From contig CM036759.1 of NCBI GenBank assembly GCA_020796225.1, positions 1 through 64,000 of the forward strand: a stretch of 64,000 nucleotides of DNA, given 5' to 3'. This stretch comes from Arion vulgaris. Lineage: Eukaryota > Mollusca > Gastropoda > Stylommatophora > Arionidae. A program made the position numbers and the translations under genes. The notes beneath the pieces are model-generated. The model did not search any database. It saw only the letters and a program-made list of their open reading frames with translations, and had not been told where the DNA came from. Shown here piece after piece: positions 55,320 through 64,000 of this stretch; the first letter of the stretch is position 1, and each line of letters starts with the position of its first letter.

Positions 55320-55690
55320 TATGTATATTCAGGTAGTACGACCAGATTCTGAAGTACTGCAAGTCAAATCTGCCTTCTTGGGCATACTCAGCATAGCATT
55401 AAGAAGGTTGGGACATGTGAGAAGAATGGAAACACATGTTGTTCTGTGAACTTTCAGAGATGAAGAACACCAGGGCAGACCACTACTCAGATATAAAGTG
55501 TCCAAAGCCTCAATGAAACACTTTTCTATCGGTCCCATCACATGGGAAAAGTTAGCTGATGACAGAGTTGTGTGAAAGCCATATTATTACAGCAGCAGTC
55601 TTTTGAGAAAAAGACTTATGTAGGCGAACGACAAGAGAAAAGCGACAACTCAGAAGTTGTCACGTAAACAATTGACGAAGACGAAAAGGC
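55320..55690 (+). mobile_element. LINE-A 3' end fragment
   Basis: The plus strand reads DSEVLQVKSAFLGILSI-like sequence, MLFCELSEMKNTRADHYSDI-like sequence and MKHFSIGPITWEKLADDRVV. It ends with the terminal block cagaagttgtcacgtaaaca and gacgaaaaggccatatatat. It is closest to the 11340 copy and lacks the SINE-3 insertion, so it shows the uninterrupted arrangement. Confidence 0.75.
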
Positions 55691-55699
55691 CATATATAT

Positions 55700-56189
55700 T
55701 GTTGTACATATGTATACAGATGGAAAGAGATCACCTAAACTATTCTATGGTGACTAGTTAAATGTTTATATTATTTTATATTATGTTCATATTTTGTTGG
55801 TATTTACGCGCCCGGACACATATTTAGCCCACTAACACTGTTGTACTGTGAACTGGCATGGGCGTGTAAGTATTTCTGTACTGAATTAATGGAAATCGAA
55901 TGTATCGTTTTGCGAAATAACCAGTCGAGAGAGGTCAGACATCGCAATGTTAACAGCCGAGTTAAACAGATATCATTTCTACTAGCTCTAAAAATACAAT
56001 GCGTTGGAAATGCGTGAGTACTTACTAAGGATGAGAGACGAGCCGCAACAAACGGTTTCAATCTAGCTACTAATGTGTATGGTTTGTGAATATCGATTCA
56101 TGCCACAGACAAACAATCTCCTGTATGTGAACATATTCTTAGATGCAAATAATAATAAGCCCGCCTGTGTATTCCGGCTCACAATAGGA
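55700..56189. other. No gene recognised
   Basis: Leads into the satellite. No domain was recognised. Confidence 0.4.
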
Positions 56190-57650
56190 GAAAGTCTAGT
56201 ACCACTGTTACATACATGGCATGCCGTAATAGGAAAGTCTAGTACCACTGTTACATACATGGCATGCCGTAATAGGAAAGTCTAGTACCACTGTTACATA
56301 CATGGCATGCCGTAATAGGAAAGTCTAGTACCACTGTTACATACATGGCATGCCGTAATAGGAAAGTCTAGTACCACTGTTACATACATGGCATGCCGTA
56401 ATAGGAAAGTCTATACCACTAGTTACATACATGGCACTGCCGTAATAGGAAAGTCTAGTACACTGTTACATACATGGATGCCGTAATAGGAAAGTCTAGT
56501 ACCCTGTTACATACATGGCATGCGTAAGAAAGTCTATGTCATGTTAGCCATACATGGCATGCCGTAATAGAAAGTCTAGTACCACTGTTACATACATGGC
56601 ATGCCGAAGTAGGAATCTATAACAGTGTACGATACATGGCTCGTAATAGGAAAGTCTAGTACCACTGTTACATACTGGCATGCCCGAAGTGAAGGTCTAT
56701 ACCACTGACATACTGTGATGTCGTAAAGGATCGTACACTGTTCTACATGATTAATTAGGAAAGTCTATACCACTGTTACAATCATGCATGCCGTAATAGG
56801 AAAGTTCTATACCAAAAGTATACAACAATGGCATGCCGTAATAGGAAGTCTATACCACTGTTGCTACATGGCTTAGCCTAATAGGAAGTCTGTACCATTA
56901 ACTACATGGATGCCGATTGCGAAAGTCTATTACCACTGTTACATACATGGATGCCGTAATGAAGAGTCTATACACTGTTACTACATATACCGTAATAGGA
57001 AATCTAGTACCACTGTTACATACATGATGCCGTAATAGGAAAGTCTAGTACCACTGTTGCATACATGCATGCCGTAATAGATCTAGTACCACTGTTACAT
57101 ACATGGCTACCGTAATAGGAAATCTAGTACCACTGTACATAATAGCTACCGTGTAGGAACAGAGTACTGTTATGTTAGCTAATTGGCAATGCCGTAATAG
57201 AATCTAGTACCATATTACATACATGGCATGCCGTAATAGAAAGTCTATGCCACTAGTTACATACATGGATGCCGTAATGGAAGTCTAACTCATTTACATC
57301 ATGGCATGCATAATAGAAAGTCTAGTACCACTGTTACATACATGGCATGCCTAATAGAGTCTATTACACTTGTTTCATGGCTCCATAGAAAGTCTGTACC
57401 ACTTTACATACATGGCATGCCGTAATAGGAAAGTCTAGTACCACTGTTCCTGTACATGGCATGCCGTAATGAAGTCTATCCACTGTTGTAATGGCATGCC
57501 GTAATAGGAAAGTCTAGTACCCTGTTACTCATGGCATGTCGTAATAGGAAGTCTAGTACCACTGTTACATACATGGCATGCCGTAATAGGAAGTCTAGTA
57601 GCCACTGTTACATACATGCATGCCGTATCAGAAGTCAGTCTCCATGATTA
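56190..57650 (+). repeat. 43-bp satellite array, about 34 units
   Basis: The unit ggcatgccgtaataggaaag plus tctagtaccactgttacata repeats at 43-bp spacing (for example 56221 and 56264). The first five or six units are nearly identical. From about 56400 units lose or gain bases frequently, and after 57400 they become regular again. Each unit contains the palindrome ggcatgcc. It lies between receptor exons 1 and 2. Confidence 0.95.
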
Positions 57651-57711
57651 CACATCATCTTGTAATGGAATGATGAAGGACTTGGAGAAGTTCAGCCTAC
57701 CTAAGATATAA

Positions 57712-57753
57712 TGCGCTAAGAAATCGGATGTGCTGGCCTACTCGTAGGCATAT
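57712..57753 (+). repeat. Satellite-flanking block shared with 16313-16355
   Basis: aaatcggatgtgctggccta and tcgtaggcatata closely match the block near 16325. Probably the same dispersed element. Confidence 0.6.
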
Positions 57754-57755
57754 AA

Positions 57756-58558
57756 TCGTCTTAGTCTCAGATCATATCATCCGAAAGTGTGACTTTAACA
57801 AGTGGTTTGATATGAACGTTCGTTGGTATAAGAATACGAATAAGTTGAATGCGAAGTCTGAAGGTGTTATACTCGACATCTGTGTTTCTAAGTATTCTTC
57901 GTTTACATTTTCTCAGCAAATTGTATCGAAAATGTTTCCTATAATAATTTTTGTCTGGGTGAATGAGATATTCTTCTTTTCATAGTTTATTTTAGCACAT
58001 TTATTTTGTTATAATTTTCCATGGTATTACTATTCAGATTACAATTGCAATAAACATAAATCTGCTTTCAGACTGATCAGAACTATGGACTAAGTTCCTA
58101 TTGTCATTGATGTTTTGCAACTCCAACAACCAGGCTGATTAGAAGTAATCCATTTCAACAGCATAATGCTATTTTTCTTATTTCGTGTCACAGTAAATAA
58201 TGCTTGTTAAATCTTCTAAAATGTTGATTTCGATTTCCAACATGTACAAGGTTTCACTGTCCTGGACACGTAGAAATTAGGATATTTAAAAAATGACATA
58301 TTTTGCACCAGCAGGAGGAGTTGTAAATGAATGAATGTAGATGAAGGAATGGAAACCACGTTGTTTCTCGGTGAACATAGGTAGGATTACTACCCCAACA
58401 TGTATTTTGAATCTATCCAGTAATTTAACGAGTTTGGATTAAACTTTTGCAAGCAAACTAGATAATCAGGAACTGGCTGAGGAGTGTGGTAAGCAAGTTG
58501 TGAGAATTTTCTGAAAGAATACAATTCAACATCTGACCTTACAGAATTGGCACTTTAG

Positions 58559-58589
<31 letters not shown>

Positions 58590-58668
58590 GTGTTCACTTG
58601 TTTTGTTCATAAATTATTCAGTATATTCATTAACCATAACATGAACCTAATTTGATCTATATATTCAG
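57756..58668. other. No gene recognised
   Basis: AT-rich, with a (TA)n run at 58563-58590 just upstream of the receptor exon. Confidence 0.4.
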
Positions 58669-58878
58669 GTTTGTCGATATCTGATCTATTCAGCCTGATT
58701 GCGACTGTTTTGTTAAACGTCTTTTTAACTCCTGCATTTGCAACAGCTGACGTGGACTTCGAACCAATGGAAATCACATACTTGTTATCCTGGTGCGCGT
58801 TTTCTTTCAACCGAATCAAGCAGTTGTATTACAGCATGATTACACTGGAGAGATGTCTGTATAACTGCTCCATTGAAG
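58669..58878 (+). pseudogene. Chemosensory-type GPCR exon 2, frameshifted
   Basis: The acceptor atattcag (to 58668) is followed by LSISDLFSLIATVLLNVF (TM2), an extracellular segment with VDFEPMEITYLLSWC, and a TM3 region with MITLERCL. The exon is 210 bp against 215. A one-base gain and loss shifts the frame briefly (FNRIKQLYYSM where others read TRISSCITAM), and two bases are lost after LERCL, so the exit phase to the GT donor at 58879 is wrong. Start and end signals are otherwise as in the intact exons. Confidence 0.75.
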
Positions 58879-59040
58879 GTTTTTATTCACAATTTAATTA
58901 CGTAACATACACTACTCATTCAGAGCACGGTGTACCAACACCACACTTTTTAGTAATGTTACTACTTTTTCATCGCAGTCCGACGGAACACAAGTCAGCC
59001 ATTGTGTTTTTCGATCGAATCGATGAAACAGCGTGTAAAT

Positions 59041-59893
59041 AATTTTCATATGAAATATGTGTCATTCATATAGTAAAACCGATTGTTCTACGTGTAACTG
59101 TAACATATTCTACAGACTGAAAATTATATGATTATATGTTAAGTAGAAACTATTTTGAACGAACATTTTTTCGATGGTCACTACCATTATTTTGGAACCT
59201 TGAAAATTTCGCTTGGTACTACATAAACATCGTATTTACGTGCAACAGGAATTTAAACTTCCTTTACTCGTAAATTTTCATTACTAGAAACATTTTCTCT
59301 CTTCTAAGGGCAACTTTACGTCTGCAGCGTCAACAATCTACCAGACTTACCATTTCTCTGTGTACGAAACCGGTTTCTTTCGACGTCCATGCAACCGCTG
59401 CGTTTATGATCTTCTCGTGAATTCTTTCGTCATTTTACTTGTGTCAACAATATCCAGCAAACTAAATAGAATTTTCTTTTATATTTCAAACATTATTTAT
59501 TCCTTTCAGTTGACTTTTGTATCAGATATCAACCGTAATATTAAATATCCCACACTAGATCTAGCTGTCCAAAGTGAGCCATTCGTCAGCGAGTAGACAG
59601 CAATAATGACTGGACCGATCTTTATCATTCACTATTCAATTTACTTGAGATATCTCATATTATGTATTGTGATTTCAGAATTAAAATAACTAGTGAATCA
59701 TATCATTATTCTGTTAATTGTCTTTCTTAATTATAGACATTTCATGTTTAAAAGTTGTGACATTTAAATAGCACTCATTGCTTAGCTGCAATGAAGCCTG
59801 TTACAAATATAGTCTAGTAGTAATTTCAAATGTAACTATTGCAAGATCATCTACATTTTCTTTTATAGTAAACTTCTTCTGTGATTTTAACTT
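59041..59893 (+). repeat. Inverted repeat, left arm
   Basis: The segment from 59041 to about 59893 is matched in reverse by 60685-61480. The inner 420 bp differ at roughly 7-8% of positions by eye, and the outer part is more diverged or noisy. The open frame at 59360-59596 lies in this arm and reappears on the minus strand at 60861-61070 with IKYPTLDLAVQSEPFVS. Confidence 0.8.
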
Positions 59894-60684
59894 GTTATCA
59901 GTTGAAGTATCATGTGGTAATTAGTGATGAAATACTGCATCATGTCTTCTATATGAACATACATTGAACAAGCACATTTTATGGCATTGAAAGTTTGTAG
60001 TAGACCTGAGCTTTGAGTAAAATTGATTAATCAAAAGGTACAGTAAACACAATGATACAGCAAATCAGATCTTTGTATAAATCTAATATATATATTTGAA
60101 GTACAGGTAAATGATTTATCAGTGTGTTTTCATTATTGTCAAAAACTGTCTTGATTGTTTTAAAAATGTATTGACTACTAGATCAACAATTTCATTGAAT
60201 AATATCCTTTCTAATTTCCTATGCCATTTGACCTTAGTCTTGCAATGATGGTCAAGCTTTAACACTTTCTGAGTAAATTATTCACACAACCTCCATCTCC
60301 AGTTTTTAAAATAAAGTAATACATATATTTAATGTTATTGCAAGGTTGAAGTTAGTTGCATGGGGAGATCATAATGAATATTATTTATTGAAACTGTTGA
60401 TCTAGTGCTCATATGTTCCACACAACCAAAACAATTTAGAAAATAATAAAAGCATATTGGTAAATTATTCACTCTAGCATCAGATGTTAATTTTTGTATT
60501 CATATATTTCTTGATTTATCTGCAATATGTTGTGCTGTTCTGGGTGACTCTTTGAATAGTGTGAGTTTTATATATTTACTTATGTATGCACATCTCACAT
60601 ACAAACAAGCTGGATACTTATTTGTAAATCATTATATATGTGGAGTAAATATAAATGATCACATTTACGATTAACCACTAAAAA
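59894..60684. other. Spacer of the inverted repeat
   Basis: AT-rich, about 790 bp, with no recognisable gene. Confidence 0.5.
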
Positions 60685-61480
60685 TTAAAAGTCACAGAAA
60701 GAAGTTTACATAAACAGAAAATGTAGATGATCTTGCAATAGTTATATTTGAAATTGCTACTAGACTATATTTTGTCACAGAGCTTCATTGCAGCTAAGCA
60801 ATGAGTGCAATTTAATGGCACAACTTTTAAACATGAAATGCCTATATTAAGAAAAGACAATTAACAGTAATACTGATACGATTCACTAGTTATTTTAATT
60901 CTGAAATCACAATCAATAATGAGATATCTCAAATGTAAATCTGAATAGTGTACGATAAAGATCGGTCCAGTCATTATTAGCCATCTATCGCTGACGAATG
61001 GTTCACTTTGGACAGCTAGATCTAGTGTAGGATATTTAATATTACGGTTGATACTCAATACAAAAGTCAACTGAAAGTAATAAATAATGTTTAAATATAA
61101 AGAAAATTAAAATTTATATTTGCATTGCTGGATATGTTGAAAAAGTTTGGGAAAAAACGGGTCGATTTCGGCGGGCGGGACGTGGGGCAAATTTCTAACG
61201 GAAAATTAAAAGTCTTAATTGTTGACCTGCGAAGTGGTTTTTGGAAAAAAAATTTTTTTAAATTTTACGAATGTTTAAAATTTTTATTTTAAAAACGATT
61301 TTTTTGGTAGTACTCAAATTTTCAAAATAATGGGGTGACCATCGAAAAAAATTTCGTTAAAATTTCCAAAATTCATAATTTTCAGATTTTGGAATATGTT
61401 ACTTCCCCCAAATTTCTTTTTCATGAACACACTTTTTTTCATAAAAATTTTTTACCCTTTTCTCATTCGTAAAAAACTCT
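60685..61480 (-). repeat. Inverted repeat, right arm
   Basis: Reverse-complement match of 59041-59893. From about 61140 outward it contains many homopolymer expansions not present in the left arm, in line with a local fall in sequence quality. Short matches such as ttttcaaaataatgg and attttcagattttggaatat show that the arm extends to at least 61400. Confidence 0.75.
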
Positions 61481-64000
61481 GAGGGAAATTTTAAAGTGTT
61501 GCGCTAAAGGTGAAATACAAAAAACGTTACCCAATTCAAACATGCCCGGTGAGTTTTTGACATCAATTTCATTAATATTCCCTTTTGGCCTAAAACTTTA
61601 ACTTTGATTTGTTAATGATATTTTGTTTAAAGTCATTAATTTCTTGGCTGTACCCTCTATAACGAAATACATAAATTGTTTGTATTTCTATTGTCTTTTC
61701 CCCAGGAAGATGAGTTTTGTCCCAAGCGTAGGGAGGGGTTTTTAATTTTGGTTCTAGGACTAGTGGCCCTTGTTGTGTTGTACCCGTTTTTTTATTAGTT
61801 GGTCTTATATTGTCTATCCATTTTTTGTTGGTTTTCCCTGCTCTAGTCCCGATTCTTTTTTTTGTATGTGTTTTGGTGGTTGGTTGTATTTCATTCTCAT
61901 TAAATCCAAACCAATGAATTTGTTTTCGTTATTCGTGCTAATTATGCCCCTGTTTCAATGCCCCTCATTTCTAGTCTGTCTTTCCGCTGACCCCCACGCC
62001 TTCCTCAACATTTTATTTCCCACGGGGGTAAATTTTTGTGATGGTTGAGAGACCATGTTTGGGATTTAAAAAAGTGTTGGGGGAAACACTTTTGTTTTTT
62101 TTCCTTATTTTGATCTTTGGGTGTTTGAATGGTGCCAGCTGGTAGGCCCCTCTCTTGCTTTTTGACATCTTTTCTATTTCTGTATAGATTTTTCGTCCTC
62201 TTAAAAATGCTCCCCAAATATTTTTAAATTTAAAACTCCTTTATTGGTGTTATCTTTGTATGTTTGTTGGCCCTTTTTCTTTATTTTTGGTTTCTTTTTT
62301 TTTTGATTTTCATGTTGACTTTCCATGCTTTGAGTGATTTTTTGATGTTTAGTGACCTTTCTTATAGTTAAACTTTGGGCGTTCAAAAAAACAATTCATT
62401 GATTTTGGTTGTTAATTGGTCGTGGATATTGTCATGTCAAAAGATTTTTAATTTCCCCTTTAACTATTTTATCTAATTTTATGTTGAAAAAAGGTAACAC
62501 ACACCCTGTCTTCTCATTTTTTTTCGAAATCCGTCATTCCCTGTTTTTCTTATCACACGGCTATTTGTATATTTCTGATTTGTCTAGCAGGTCCTGATTC
62601 CTGTTTTTTAGTGTTTCCCCTAAATATTTATCTATTCTTAATCCCTTTTTTGATCGATAAATATTAAGGGGCTCCTGATTTATTCTATATATAATCACTT
62701 TCAATTCTAAATGAAAAAATAGATCCATATACGACAAAAAGGGAAAAATGTGTAAAACTATGAAACATAAAACACGTAAACCAAAAAAGACTACTGTGGT
62801 TTTACCAAAATTTTTAAAAAAAACAATACAAAACTTTCTGGGAAAATACCCTTATTGCACAAGATACAAAAAAGACAAAATGTAGATGTTTTTTTACGAC
62901 AGATATGCGTCAGAAATTTAAAAACTAACGAACCTAAACTGAATTATTGAAAATTAATTTCTTAAAAAAGCCAACAGGCAGGTAAGGGTTTCAATAAATT
63001 TTCTCATACGGTTGTCTGATTCTGTTGGAAAAGCGAAGAATATCGGATCGTCTATCATCCCAGAGTGTTTAAAATATTCCAAACTGAAACTGAAAAGTGT
63101 TTTTTTAAAAGAGCCCATCAAAGTTGTTTTGATATGTCAGTGCACCGTGTTAGATTTTGTTTTTTTTAAGATCAATTTTGGGCAGATATTACTAGACAGC
63201 CAATGTGAAGATTCATCTCCTCAGGCTCATTGTGAATGCATACTATACTTCAGTTGTGGGAACATATATGTTAACGTATCCGAAGAGCAGGAATTGTGTT
63301 TTCTATTTACTTTTTTTGGGAAATATGATACCACGTCATTGACTGAACTGTCATGGATAGGGCTTTCTTTTGAACCTGGGGATTGTTGAACTAATTGCTT
63401 CTAGTTTGCGAACAAATATAGTGCCTGATAAAGATACACTTAACTTGTGTTAACATGAATTGATAAGCTCGAGGAAAATAACCCAGAAAAACTAGAAGTG
63501 AGTCTGGACCATATTTCTTCTGGTCTGTGATGCTAGATGGTTCCGGGTTACCAATTACATACTATGACCTTTCTTTTTCTTTTCCTATATTTTTTTGTAT
63601 TTACTTATTTTTCCTATTAAATTGCATTGGCATGTGTATGTTACACATGTACGGTAGTTTTTTAAATATAATTGTTATCCAACAGTGGGTATGTATACGG
63701 ATAGATCAAATACAGTATGCGTTCTGTGGTCTGGGGAACTAGACCACGTATGCATATGGCTGCTTTTCAAATGTTTGAGTTTCTATACATAAAGCTGCAA
63801 AGTTATGTTGTCCTAATCATGTCGCAAAATTCTAGTTTGTTCTTAATGCTCCTATTTTATGCCCTAGATTTTTTTTTGATATTTTGGGATGATTGATTTC
63901 ATCATCATTTGTCTCTGAAAAATACAATGTACATCCAGTTGACTATTTCCAGAATCGTCATTGACCAATCAATAAAAGTTGTCCTGATGTAGTGAAATAA
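61481..64000. other. Noisy AT-rich region, no gene recognised
   Basis: Homopolymer-rich to about 63000, then more normal. Minus-strand Lys-rich frames (62386-62005) may be retroelement ORF1 remnants, but nothing diagnostic is visible. The frame at 63012-63389 (+) has no recognised domain. Confidence 0.35.

Noticed and set aside
59360..59596. Open frame IKYPTLDLAVQSEPFVS kept in both inverted-repeat arms, considered as a conserved gene.
   Set aside because: The conservation is explained by the inverted duplication. Differences are spread through non-coding parts at a similar density.
63012..63389. 125-codon plus-strand frame considered as a host exon.
   Set aside because: No recognised domain or splice context, and it borders a noisy block.

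Overview
The window looks like eukaryotic, AT-rich, repeat-dominated DNA. A heterobranch gastropod mollusc is the most likely source. This is inferred from several exons of a rhodopsin-class receptor that resembles the expanded gastropod chemosensory-receptor families. It also fits the mix of Helitrons, APE-type LINEs, tRNA-derived SINEs, a mariner element and long minisatellites. There are no operons, no bacterial-style genes and no complete uninterrupted host gene. LINE and SINE family names used here (LINE-A to LINE-G, SINE-1 to SINE-3) are local labels.

Layout. 1-5640: two minus-strand Helitron copies (A and B) flank LINE debris. Copy A ends in a 69-bp tandem array that is an in-frame 23-residue duplication of the Rep protein. 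5640-19190: LINE-A, LINE-D and LINE-G fragments, three SINEs (two with clean target-site duplications), four minisatellites and receptor exons at 6929-7143 (-), 9036-9225, 9854-10068 and 15941-16127. 19190-26760: a nest of LINE-B, LINE-C and LINE-E, including a nearly full-order LINE-C on the minus strand. 27700-36060: visibly noisy sequence holding a receptor exon 2 (28067-28269), exon 3 (28981-29431) and two head-to-tail Helitron copies (C1, C2). 36380-37410: 55-bp and 79-bp arrays. 37690-42690: LINE-D with a mariner inserted at TA, then a SINE-3 split by a LINE-B. 43080-51290: Helitron end, a gag-like ORF1 remnant, SINE-2 and LINE-F, -D and -G pieces. 52304-58878: receptor exons 1 and 2 flanking a LINE-G and a 1.46-kb, 43-bp satellite. 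59041-61480: a large inverted duplication. The rest is noisy and unrecognised.

The receptor exons share intron phases and lengths: exon 1 is 187-190 bp and ends in phase 1, intact exon 2 is 215 bp and ends in phase 0. The locus is therefore best read as a tandem receptor cluster whose introns have been inflated and whose members have been partly broken by transposons. The most unusual signals are the in-frame Helitron Rep repeat, the readable nested insertions and the diverged inverted duplication. I did not find a convincing new multi-gene system.
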